Source: Trebonia sp963737285
GTDB taxonomy: Bacteria > Actinomycetota > Actinomycetes > Streptosporangiales > Streptosporangiaceae
Assembly: GCA_963737285.1 (NCBI GenBank)
Contig: CAVTRT010000002.1
Coordinates: 992,001 to 1,056,000 of the forward strand
Direction of reading: 5' to 3'
Length of the DNA stretch: 64,000 bases
Part shown: piece after piece, positions 55,345-63,287 of the stretch
How positions within the stretch are numbered: position 1 is the stretch's first letter
Layout of the letters: each line of letters begins with the position of its first letter
Notes under the pieces: generated by a model
Databases searched by the model: none
The model's input: the letters and a program-made list of their open reading frames with translations, nothing else
Told to the model about the DNA's origin: nothing
Position numbers and translations under genes: made by a program

Positions 55345-56781
55345 TTACTTCGGCGGGGTCCTGCCGGCTAGCTCGTAGGCGAGGTACCAGGCGTTGACGG
55401 TGCCGACGCCATCGACCAGGCTGTAGCCGGCCTGGGCGCTGAAGCCGTTGAGCGTGTACTTCTTGCCGCCCTGAACGAAGGTGACCGTGTTGTTGCCCGA
55501 GGTGACAGGCACGATGCCGGGGGCCTTTTCCGCCGACAGCTTGTACAGCGTCGGGTTGATGACGCCGAGTGCGTGGCCGGCCACCTGGTCGGCGAGCGCC
55601 ACGATGCCGGCGAACTCCGGCGTCGCCTCGCTAGTACCGCAGGTGGGGTACCAGCCGGCCGGGAGGCCCTGGTCCGGGAAGCTCTGGTAGGTGAACACCG
55701 GGCTAGAGCACGCGCCGCTCATCGAGACGTCCGGCACGCCGCGCGCGCTGCCCACCACGTCCTTGACCCCGTCCTGGTAGGAGGGGCGGGTGAACAGCAC
55801 GGACAGGCCGCCGCCGCTGGCGTCCGGGAATGTGCCCTGGCCGAGGTTCGGGTCGTAGCTGTCGTTCCACGCCACCTGGAAGTAGTTGTGGTTCCCGCCT
55901 TCCTTGATCTGCGTGCCGCCGACGCCGGTCACCAGCGGGTCGCTGTCCGGCCAGGACGTCACCGGATGGGTGTAGTAGGTGACCCCGTTCAGTTCCACGT
56001 CGGCCACGCCGCTGTCACCGGAGGCGGCCAGGACCGTCGGGCCGTCCTTCTCGTCCGCCGCCCTGATGTAGGCGGTTCGCAGGTGGTGGGAGTTAATCGC
56101 GGCGATGTCTTGCGCCGGGGAATTCCCGAACGTCTCCTCGGTGGCGCTGAAGCTCTGGCTGATCACCTCGCCGAGGTGGTGCGCGATTACGTAGTCCTCG
56201 GCCTCGACGATCTGCGGGAAGCCCTGCACGCCCTCGGTCTCCGACACCGGGGTCTCCACCAGCAAGATGCTCGCTCCGGGGGCGATCGTGTGGGCGTACT
56301 CCACGTCCAGCGTGGTCTCGCCACCCCAGCCGGTCATGTCGGAGTCGTCGCGGTTCCACGTCGGGATCTTCCCGGCCGGCGCGATGATCTTGAGGGATGG
56401 CGGCGCGGGCAGGTTGAACTGCTTGTCGAAGACCTTGAGGTCGTTTTGGATCGTCGGCGAGCCGAACGCGTCGACGATCACGATCGTCTCGCCCTTGCCG
56501 GTGATGCCGCGCTTGTAGAGCGGGGCAAGGTTGTAGGCATTCTCAACCCGCTGCGGCGTGTAGCAGGGGTAGCCGCCGTAGTTCAGGCAGTTCACCTGCG
56601 ACGGCGTCGACATGACTCCCATCGGGTGGATCACACCCGTCTTGGTGACGATGTATGGCGCGCTTGCCGCCGTGGCAGCCGGCTTGGTCGCGGCCAATCC
56701 CCCCGGCGCCGCCGCGGCGATCACGCCAGTGGCGAGCGCGGTAGCACCCACCGCCAGCGCGGTAATTCTCCCCTTGCGCAC
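55345..56781 (-). CDS. secreted S53 (sedolisin) serine-carboxyl peptidase
   Basis: About 478 residues from GTG 56781, which has GGAGG five bases upstream. A signal peptide (VRKGRITALAVGATALATGV) is followed by a short pro-region (NCLNYGGYPCYTPQRVENAY). The mature enzyme has the Glu and Asp of the triad in GGETTLDVEYAHTIAPGAS, the oxyanion Asp region SGDSGVADVEL and the catalytic Ser in CGTSEATPEFAGIVAL. Sedolisins work at acidic pH outside the cell. Members with the short pro-region are common in soil actinobacteria. Divergent from the sirtuin gene. Confidence 0.92.
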   Translation of the reverse strand: MRKGRITALAVGATALATGVIAAAAPGGLAATKPAATAASAPYIVTKTGVIHPMGVMSTPSQVNCLNYGGYPCYTPQRVENAYNLAPLYKRGITGKGETIVIVDAFGSPTIQNDLKVFDKQFNLPAPPSLKIIAPAGKIPTWNRDDSDMTGWGGETTLDVEYAHTIAPGASILLVETPVSETEGVQGFPQIVEAEDYVIAHHLGEVISQSFSATEETFGNSPAQDIAAINSHHLRTAYIRAADEKDGPTVLAASGDSGVADVELNGVTYYTHPVTSWPDSDPLVTGVGGTQIKEGGNHNYFQVAWNDSYDPNLGQGTFPDASGGGLSVLFTRPSYQDGVKDVVGSARGVPDVSMSGACSSPVFTYQSFPDQGLPAGWYPTCGTSEATPEFAGIVALADQVAGHALGVINPTLYKLSAEKAPGIVPVTSGNNTVTFVQGGKKYTLNGFSAQAGYSLVDGVGTVNAWYLAYELAGRTPPK

Positions 56782-56921
56782 GTGTCCCTCCAAGGTCAGC
56801 GACGAATCTCGACTACCGACAATAGAGCACGTAATAGTCCTAATAAATAACAACCTGCCAATATCTTGAACGTCCTTTCCTTGCTCGCCCGCAGCCGAGG
56901 CAGTCCGCCGGGTGCGGCACC

Positions 56922-57839
56922 ATGGATGACGTGACGCACGCGGGACCGGCAGGACAGCAGGCTGAGGTAGAGCTGGGGGAGGCAGCGTTCGGGTCCCTGG
57001 TATCGATCTTGGGCGACGGCGGCGCTGTCGTGCTCAGCGGCGCGGGGCTGTCCACGGAGTCGGGGATCCCGGACTACCGCGGGCCCAGCGGGCAAGCGCG
57101 GCGGGCGCAGCCGATGACCTACCAGGCATTCACCGGCAGCGGGCAGGCGCGGCAGCGGTACTGGGCACGCAGCCACCTGGGCTGGCGGCACATCGTGGGG
57201 GCAGCGCCGAACGCGGGGCACCGCGCCGTCGCGGAGCTCCAGCGGCGCGGGCTGGTGTCCGCGATCATCACGCAGAACGTCGACGGGCTGCACCAGGGCG
57301 CCGGCGCTGTTTCCGTGACGGAACTGCATGGGAGCCTGCACCGGGTGGTGTGCCTGGGCTGCTGGCAGCGTACGTCCCGGCTGGCGCTTGACGGGCGGCT
57401 GCGGTCGGCGAACCCGTCGTGGGGGTTCGCCGCCGGGCCACTGCTGGCACCTGGCCTTGAGGAAGCACTGCGCGAGGACGGGCCCGCTGTCAACCCTGAC
57501 GGGGACGTGGCCCTCGACGACACCGGCGGCTTCACCGTGGTGGACTGCCTGGCCTGCGGTGGGGTGCTGAAGCCAGATGTCGTGTTCTTCGGCGAGAACG
57601 TGCCCCGGGCCCGGGTCGATGAGTGCTACTCGCTCGTCTCCCGCGCATCGTCCCTGATAGTGCTGGGGTCGTCGCTGACAGTATTTTCTGGCCTGCGGTA
57701 CGTCCGGCACGCCGCCAAGCTCGGCGTCCCGGTGGTGATCGTGAACCAGGGCGCCACCCGTGGCGACGACCTGGCCGCCATCAGGCTCGACGCTCCCCTG
57801 GGGCAGGCACTGACGGCGGCGGTAGAAGCCCTTTGCTGA
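56922..57839 (+). CDS. Sir2-family NAD-dependent deacetylase
   Basis: The 305-residue protein has the NAD-binding GAVVLSGAGLSTESGIPDYR, TQNVDGLHQGAG, the catalytic His in VTELHGSLHRVVC, a zinc site with Cys pairs (CLGC and CLACGG), the KPDVVFFGENVP strand and GSSLTVFSGLRYV. This is the class II-like bacterial sirtuin, removing acyl groups from lysine with NAD. An insertion at about residues 165-205 (WGFAAGPLLAPGLEEALRED) lies in the zinc module and is longer than usual. It stands alone with a hairpin terminator. Confidence 0.94.
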   Translation: MDDVTHAGPAGQQAEVELGEAAFGSLVSILGDGGAVVLSGAGLSTESGIPDYRGPSGQARRAQPMTYQAFTGSGQARQRYWARSHLGWRHIVGAAPNAGHRAVAELQRRGLVSAIITQNVDGLHQGAGAVSVTELHGSLHRVVCLGCWQRTSRLALDGRLRSANPSWGFAAGPLLAPGLEEALREDGPAVNPDGDVALDDTGGFTVVDCLACGGVLKPDVVFFGENVPRARVDECYSLVSRASSLIVLGSSLTVFSGLRYVRHAAKLGVPVVIVNQGATRGDDLAAIRLDAPLGQALTAAVEALC

Positions 57840-57877
57840 CCGCGCAGCTGGCGCAGGCTCGAAAGACGCAAGGACAA

Positions 57878-57915
57878 CGCGGCCGGTGCCGCCCGGGGAA
57901 GAGGCACCAGCCGCG
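57878..57915 (+). terminator. hairpin after the sirtuin gene
   Basis: Thirteen-base arms (CGCGGCCGGTGCC and GGCACCAGCCGCG) pair with a single mismatch around a 12-base loop, 39 bases after the stop. Confidence 0.65.
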
Positions 57916-58084
57916 CTGTCATCACATAAGGGAGTTATTCCCCTTACCCGGAAGTTACTCCCCTACTGGCGTCTTGTCGTGATCAAGGCGGTAGAAGGTT
58001 GGCGTGTCGCCACGTGGGCCAAAGCACGCAGTTTCGCACTGTATCTTGCACGCTAAGTGTTCCTCCACTTCCTGAGAGGCTCGA

Positions 58085-58795
58085 TTGAACAGTTCATCCG
58101 CAAGTGCCCGACGCTTGCTGACCTTCGGGCCCGCACTCGCTGTCCTGGCGCTTACGGCAGGCTGTAGCGCGAGCTCCACGTCCAGCGCCGCGGCACCGTC
58201 GTCGTCGAGCGCACTGCCGCCGTCGAGCGCGCCGGCCGCCACATCCGCGCCGGCGACAAGCTCCCCGGCCTCGCCGTCGGTGCCAGCGACGACCTCGCCG
58301 GTCTCCGCTGGGGGTGCCACACTGCCCGCCACCACGTCGACTCCAGCGGCTTTCACGGCCGGGTGCTCCAGCCAGGACCTGCGCGTCGGCGCGGGCACGT
58401 CCCAGGGGGCGGCCGGCTCGACCTACCAGGTCATCACGTTCACCAACATCGGCAGCGCGCCCTGCACGCTGCAGGGCTATCCGGGCGTCGCGCTGACCAG
58501 CGCCATACCCCCGGGGGCCCAGGTAGGCGCAGCGGCCGACCGGCAAACCGGGGAAGCGCCAGCGGTGGTCACGCTGCAGCCACAGGGCGTCGCGAGTGCC
58601 ACGCTGCGGATCGTCGACGCGACGAACTTCCCGTCGTCCAAGTGCGAGGCGCAAAAGACCGCGTCGATCCAGGTCTACCCGCCGAACCAGACGGCGGCGC
58701 TGCACCTGAGCTACAACTCGACCGGCTGCTCAGACTCCGTGACGCACCTGCTCACGATCAGCGTCGTCGTGTCCGGCAACGGCGGCGACAACTAG
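58085..58795 (+). CDS. DUF4232 lipoprotein
   Basis: The 236-residue protein starts at TTG 58085. The signal peptide ends in the lipobox LALTAGC. A long Ser/Ala/Pro/Thr linker follows (residues 30-95), then a DUF4232 domain with DLRVGAGTSQGAAGSTYQVI, FTNIGSAPCTLQGYPGVAL and paired Cys residues. It would be anchored to the outer face of the membrane. DUF4232 proteins are frequent in mycolic-acid-free actinobacteria; their ligand is unknown. Confidence 0.9.
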   Translation: MNSSSASARRLLTFGPALAVLALTAGCSASSTSSAAAPSSSSALPPSSAPAATSAPATSSPASPSVPATTSPVSAGGATLPATTSTPAAFTAGCSSQDLRVGAGTSQGAAGSTYQVITFTNIGSAPCTLQGYPGVALTSAIPPGAQVGAAADRQTGEAPAVVTLQPQGVASATLRIVDATNFPSSKCEAQKTASIQVYPPNQTAALHLSYNSTGCSDSVTHLLTISVVVSGNGGDN

Positions 58796-58819
58796 CCTGC
58801 ACGGCTGTCGCGCTGCTGG

Positions 58820-59689
58820 CTAAATCGCCGGGATGACGCTTTCCTGGGGACACGATCGGCTGTGGGCCCCGATGGGGATCACGGTCAGCAGCGCGCGGGC
58901 CCAGTCCCGGTAGCCGTCCTGGCTCGGGTGGAAGTTGTCCACCGAGAACTTCCCCGTCCACGGCGGCCTGAACTGCACGGACACCTCCGCCACCAGCAGG
59001 CCCCGGGTTGCCGCGACCACGTGGATGACCCGGTTGATCCGGGTGATGTACGGCACGCTGCACATGCCGACGATCCACCAGAACCCCTTGGGCACTGGCA
59101 GGTCCAGCATGACCGTGCCTTCAGGGACGGCGGCAAGCAGTGTCCGCAGGTCGCTGAACAACTTGCCGGGAGCGCTGAACAGGATGTCGTTCGCACCGAT
59201 CCCGCAGCTCACCAGGGCAGGCTCGATCGGCAGGCCCGCGAGCGCGGGCAGTTGCTGGGCCAGGACATCACGGATGAGCGCCCCGGACACCGACAGGTTG
59301 AGGATCCGCCAGCGCTCGCCGGTCCGTGCCTCCAGCTGGCGCAGCGACTGCCCCACGTAACCGCCATCCGGCCCCACCGCCCCGATGCCCTGCGCTGTGG
59401 AGTCGCCGAGCACCACCCATACCGGCCCGCCCTCGGGGTCGGCGAGGACAGCCTCGTTGTTGTCGTGCCAGTACCGCGCGAACGCCCTGCAGTCCGCGCG
59501 GATGGAGCCGACGCCGTCGGTCCACCGCTCGAACCGGCCGCCACGCAGCCCGGAAACCCCCGCATACGGGCTGCGGGTGAAGACCGACGCCGCCGTGGCG
59601 AAGATCTCTACCGGTGACTTGCGATCCGGGCCACTGCCAGCGATGAAATTGATCCAGGCGGGACGGGATACTGCAGGCGATCGCAGCAC
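58820..59689 (-). CDS. SGNH/GDSL hydrolase
   Basis: About 289 residues from GTG 59689, with GAGGAG seven bases upstream. Block I is VWVVLGDSTAQGIGAVG with the nucleophile Ser, block III is CGIGANDILFSAPG, and block V is FSVDNFHPSQDGYRDWA with Asp and His. The family contains esterases and lipases. No signal peptide is evident, so it is probably cytoplasmic. Convergent with the lipoprotein gene with a 24-base gap. Confidence 0.9.
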   Translation of the reverse strand: MLRSPAVSRPAWINFIAGSGPDRKSPVEIFATAASVFTRSPYAGVSGLRGGRFERWTDGVGSIRADCRAFARYWHDNNEAVLADPEGGPVWVVLGDSTAQGIGAVGPDGGYVGQSLRQLEARTGERWRILNLSVSGALIRDVLAQQLPALAGLPIEPALVSCGIGANDILFSAPGKLFSDLRTLLAAVPEGTVMLDLPVPKGFWWIVGMCSVPYITRINRVIHVVAATRGLLVAEVSVQFRPPWTGKFSVDNFHPSQDGYRDWARALLTVIPIGAHSRSCPQESVIPAI

Positions 59690-59795
59690 TTGTTCACTCC
59701 TCGGATGTCGCGACCCAAGTTGAACGTGGGTGAACGAGGATATAATTTTCCCTAACGGAAAGGTGACGGGAAGAATGTTCCCGTCACCTGGGCTG

Positions 59796-60370
59796 CTAAC
59801 CGCCCATGCGCCGCCGGACAAGCTCGGCCACCCGGTCACGGGGCAGCGCCGGGCTTCGGTGGCCGCCGCGGCCAGTCATCTCCTCGTTGGCGACCAGGGC
59901 GTTGATGACCGCCTCTTCGGTCGCCTGGACCACTGCGGTGAAGAAAGGGTCGATCCCGCTCCACTGCACGAACGACAGCTGCCGGTAGCCGGTCTTGCCG
60001 ACCGCGAACGCTCCGGGGTTCGCCACGGAGAGAGCGAGAAACAGGTCCCCGACTCCTCAAGCCAGCTGACGCCGGTCATCTCCCCGTTACCGTTCTGGCT
60101 GTGAAAGCCGGCCGCCGTCGGGTCGCCCGGGTTCGTCTTTCCCCGCGGGTGGATGGCCGTCACCCCGGTCCGCACGCTGTCGCCCTCGATGAGCGTGACG
60201 TAGCCGACCTCGACGCCCGCTACGTCGGTGATCGAGTTGAGCTTGCCCGGGGTGCCCTGGAATTCCAGGCCCAGCGAGCGGGCGCGCGGCTTCCCGGTCG
60301 CGGTGACCAGATGCAGGTCAGTCGGGCTGTGCTGTGTCACCCCGGTCAGCGTAGTCACGCGCGCCCCCAC
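59796..60370 (-). pseudogene. P1-family (S58) aminopeptidase with its core deleted
   Basis: The N-terminal 100 residues are typical of P1/DmpA peptidases (GKLNSITDVAGVEVGYVTLI, TGVTAIHPRG, GNGEMTGVSWLEESG). The next sequence, in a shifted frame, is the family's C-terminus (GDLFLALSVANPGAFAVGKT, AVVQATEEAVINALVANEEM). About half of a normal protein (near 360 residues) is missing between two similar ESG/SGD stretches. Conserved ends around a missing core indicate a deletion, possibly across microhomology. Confidence 0.75.
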
Positions 60371-60652
60371 TGGTGCCCGATCGGCCCCAACTCACAACCC
60401 GCTCTCAGGCCGCACCATCCTGGCCACGGTCGTGGCCCCACCCTCCTGGCCGCACCTCAGGCCGCCCGAGGCGACCCGTGTCCCCGCTCATCACGTACTG
60501 CGCCTAGACGCTCTTGCCGCGCCCGCCGTCGTCCAACCCAGGCGAGCACGCGACCTGCTGCTGCCGCGGCAAGTTGGTACAACGCACGCCCAGGAGTTCG
60601 GTAAGCTAGCCATGTTCGGTTAGCGGGCAACCGCGAGGCCGGACACCCGCAA

Positions 60653-60725
60653 GGGGCTATGGCGCAGCTGGTAGCGCGTCTGCATGGCATGCAGAAGGTC
60701 AGGGGTTCGAATCCCCTTAGCTCCA
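60653..60725 (+). tRNA. tRNA-Ala(GGC)
   Basis: The 73 bases fold as a standard cloverleaf: acceptor arms GGGGCTA and TAGCTCC (one G-U), D arm GCGC/GCGC, anticodon arm TCTGC/GCAGA with loop ATGGCAT (anticodon GGC), and T arm AGGGG-TTCGAAT-CCCCT. No CCA is encoded. AICE relics start just downstream, so it may have served as an attachment site. Confidence 0.95.
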
Positions 60726-60762
60726 CAGGTTTTTCGGATATCTGTTCGATCGAAAAGTGCCA

Positions 60763-60792
60763 AGCCAAGTGCCTAAGTGCACTTGGCTTTTT
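60763..60792 (+). terminator. rho-independent terminator after tRNA-Ala
   Basis: Ten-base arms AGCCAAGTGC and GCACTTGGCT with a 6-base loop run into a T-run. Confidence 0.88.
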
Positions 60793-60845
60793 CGTCGTCT
60801 CCGTCGCTGTCGCCGAAGACGTCGTCCATGACAGTCGCCTCCCCC

Positions 60846-61067
60846 GCGGATCTGCGGGACGATCACGTGGCGATAGTGTGCGGGTCCCGCTCGGATGGCC
60901 TCCAGCCAGTCCGCGACGCACGGCCCGACCGCGTACGTCGTCGGCGTGCGGATGCCCGCGTTGATCCCGTCGTGGAGCGCGTCGAGCCTGTTCTTGACCT
61001 CAGTCTTGGTCTTGGCTCGGATGGTGCGCCGGTCGCGCTTGCCGTCGCTCCCTCCCGTCGATCGCAC
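60846..61067 (-). pseudogene. remnant of a tyrosine integrase (N-terminal/core-binding region)
   Basis: The frame contains RTIRAKTKTEVKNRLDALHD, GINAGIRTPTTYAVGPCVAD, WLEAI and HYRHVIVPQIRG, matching the arm-binding to core-binding transition of actinomycete phage-type integrases. The catalytic domain is absent. Position beside tRNA-Ala fits a degraded integrated element. Confidence 0.65.
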
Positions 61068-61165
61068 GTCGAGACGCCCCAGACGTCCCTCGGGTCGAAT
61101 GAAGAAGATCTAATAGACAAGGTCTCTTGGACATGGCCAGCATGACCAGGTGACATACTGAGATC

Positions 61166-61378
61166 GTGACTCGTGTCGTTCACGTGAACTACGCCCTTGA
61201 GCAGGACGAGGAGACCGGCTTCTGGACCGCCTCCGCCCGGCTTCGTCCTGGCGTAGCGGCATACGGCGAGGGAGAGACCCAGGAAGCCGCGATTGCGGAC
61301 CTGCGTGTCGCCCTGGAGGGCCTGATTGAGGAAGTGGGCATACCGGACGAATTGACGTTGACACTCAATGTCGCCTGA
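61166..61378 (+). CDS. hicB: HicB-family antitoxin
   Basis: The 70-residue protein starts at GTG 61166. It is the partial RNase H-fold HicB domain: NYALEQDEETGFWTASARLR, PGVAAYGEGETQEAAIADLR, VALEGLIEEVG. No separate DNA-binding domain is present, as in minimal HicB. The toxin gene follows 22 bases later. Confidence 0.88.
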   Translation: MTRVVHVNYALEQDEETGFWTASARLRPGVAAYGEGETQEAAIADLRVALEGLIEEVGIPDELTLTLNVA

Positions 61379-61400
61379 TTTCTGGTAGCTTCCAGGCCTT

Positions 61401-61628
61401 GTGCCGAGTACGATCCCGGCCGTACCGGGAGCAAAGGTAGTCAAGGCGCTGGAGCGCGCCGGATTCGAGCTTGCGCGGATCGTCGGCAGTCACCACATCA
61501 TGAAGCATTCCGACGGCCGTTCGGTTACCGTACCGGTTCACGCAGGGCGCGATGTCCTCAAGTCCACCTTGCGCAGCATCCTCTCTGACATCGGCATGAC
61601 CCCGGATGAGTTCCGCAAGCTGCTCTGA
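61401..61628 (+). CDS. hicA: HicA-family toxin
   Basis: The 75-residue protein starts at GTG 61401. It has the double-stranded-RNA-binding-like HicA fold: VVKALERAGFELARIVGSHH (catalytic His), IMKHSDGRSVTVPVHAGRDV and LKSTLRSILSDIGMTPDEF. HicA cleaves mRNA. The order hicB-hicA is the reverse of the E. coli arrangement but known. Both genes lie inside AICE debris on the opposite strand. Confidence 0.92.
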   Translation: MPSTIPAVPGAKVVKALERAGFELARIVGSHHIMKHSDGRSVTVPVHAGRDVLKSTLRSILSDIGMTPDEFRKLL

Positions 61629-61630
61629 CC

Positions 61631-62245
61631 TCATGCGGCAGCGTCGCCGCCACTCTTGCCGGCTCCGGTCGCTCCCCCGAACAGGACGTGGCGACGCTGG
61701 AAGAGCACCCGGCACGGTACGGCGTCTTCGAACGGGCCCAGGTCGATGGGCTCGGTGATGCTGCTGACTGATGGGCCTAGCCACGTGATCGCGTTGGCGT
61801 GCGGGTCGATGTTGAGGACACGGAACTCGCAGCGGTTGGCGGGATCGTCTGCGGTTGGGCAGACGCGGAGACTGCGCAGCGGTGCGTGCCAATCGCGGAC
61901 TCGATCGCGGGAATCCTCGCGATGACGTCGTGAATGGTCTGGCCGCATGCCGGGCGAAGCCGTGCGCGCCACCCCCAGACATCGACCAGCGCGGACATGA
62001 CCTGCGATCCGGCTAGGCCGACCGTGTGGGCGATGTCCGGCCACGCTTCGAGTTGGCGTTCCACGCAGACCTTCAAGCGGCGCCTTCAGCTGATCCACCA
62101 GGGATGCCGCATACCAGCGTGAAGACCGCGCTGAGCACGGGCACCAGCCCCTGGCCTCGAACACGCGCCGGTACTGCGCGGTGAAGCTCACCGCGGCGGC
62201 AGCCCCAGACAGAACGAGCAATCCGGCGGCGGCACAGTAAGCCAA
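61631..62245 (-). pseudogene. remnant of an FtsK/TraSA-type DNA translocase
   Basis: The last 65 codons match AICE transfer proteins: CEFRVLNIDPHANAITWLGP, ITEPIDLGPFEDAVPCRVLF, RRHVLFGGATGAGKSG (Walker A). The frame stops right after Walker A, so the motor is gone. The first part (LLVLSGAAAAVSFTAQYRRV) resembles the membrane region of such proteins, with a frame change in between. Confidence 0.7.
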
Positions 62246-62375
62246 TATCGCGGTGAGATATCACAGTGAGATGCCCGCAGGGCTAATCCTGTCGCGCGAG
62301 TCGCGAACTGGGCCGAGCTGACGGGCCCGTTCGGAAAATTGGCACGCCAGCCAGCGGGGAGGAGCAGGGGCGCGG

Positions 62376-62702
62376 TTAGGCTACGGCCTGCAGGGATCCG
62401 GGCTCGGCCTTGGCTGCGGTGGCCTCGGCGCGGACGGCTGCGGTCAGGGCGCTGGCGTGGCCGCGGCCGATGCGCATCTGGGCGCGGAGCGCGTCACGGG
62501 AAATGGGCCTGCCGGTCACCGCGCGATGGCCGGCGTCAAGCTTGCGAGCCTGGGCAAGGAGGCTCTCGGGAAGTGCCGGGGGCACCTCGGACGCGAACCC
62601 GACTACCGGGGCGGTAGTGATGGTGATCGCGCGGCGCGTGAAGGCCTCGCCGGAAGCCGGCGGGCGGGCGTCTGCGGGAGCTACGGGGTCATCGGTGCGC
62701 AC
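62376..62702 (-). CDS. AICE-associated protein fragment
   Basis: The 108-residue frame has the pattern LLAQARKLDAGHRAVTGRPI, SRDALRAQMRIGRGHASALT. A helix-turn-helix-like C-terminal segment of this type is common at the ends of DUF2637 and other conjugative-element proteins. The first 45 residues are Pro/Ala-rich. It may be the tail of a once longer gene, lying in order with the FtsK remnant. Confidence 0.55.
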   Translation of the reverse strand: MRTDDPVAPADARPPASGEAFTRRAITITTAPVVGFASEVPPALPESLLAQARKLDAGHRAVTGRPISRDALRAQMRIGRGHASALTAAVRAEATAAKAEPGSLQAVA

Positions 62703-63201
62703 AAGGTCCCCTCTTGGTCTGGTGCCGGTCGAGGGGAAGGCGGCGGCCCCTCATGCGCTTGTCAGTCCCCGCAGGAACAGCGCGGACTGCGCGGGAGTGA
62801 AGGCCAACGCTCTCAACGGTAATCATCCCGCTGTCGCCGCTCACCCCGGCGAGCACGTCGAACTGCCCCTCCATCACCTCCCGGCCGCCAACGTTCTGGT
62901 GCAGCGCCGCCTCCCCGATAACCAGGTGGATATCCGGCTTGCGCTCGCCGAGGACCGACTTCCGCCGGGCCAGCGTCGCCTCAACGGCCCGCTCCCGTGC
63001 CCCGTCGTCCGCAAGGCCCTGGTCAGCCCCCGCCAGCGCCCGCGCATACGCCGGGGTCTGCAGCAACGCTGGTACTCGCTGGGGTTCATAGGCAATGACC
63101 CGCGAAGCCCCTGCTGGCCGACCAAGCGAACTTGACGGGAAGGTGAACACGCAACCCGGAGTTACTTGCCGGACAGAATGTGTCGGTTCGACAGTTCTCA
63201 T
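62689..63201 (-). pseudogene. DUF5753 fragment of an XRE regulator
   Basis: The frame holds the body of a DUF5753 domain (RVIAYEPQRVPALLQTPAYA, ERAVEATLARRKSVLGERKP, DIHLVIGEAALHQNVGGREV). The N-terminal HTH is missing and the C-terminus loses homology after about residue 120. It is a decayed copy of the type seen intact at 63288. Confidence 0.6.
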
Positions 63202-63287
63202 CCTGACAGGTGTCTGCCTGGCTAGGATGTACCAGTGCGGGCCAAAGTGGCACGCGCTTGCCAGTTATTGAAGGAGCGAACACTTCC

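Noticed and set aside
57955..58398. Minus-strand frame opposite the DUF4232 lipoprotein
   Set aside because: It overlaps the signal peptide and linker of a gene with a clear lipobox and shows no domain.
60371..60652. Gene between the P1 peptidase relic and tRNA-Ala
   Set aside because: Open frames here have no coding character or start signals.
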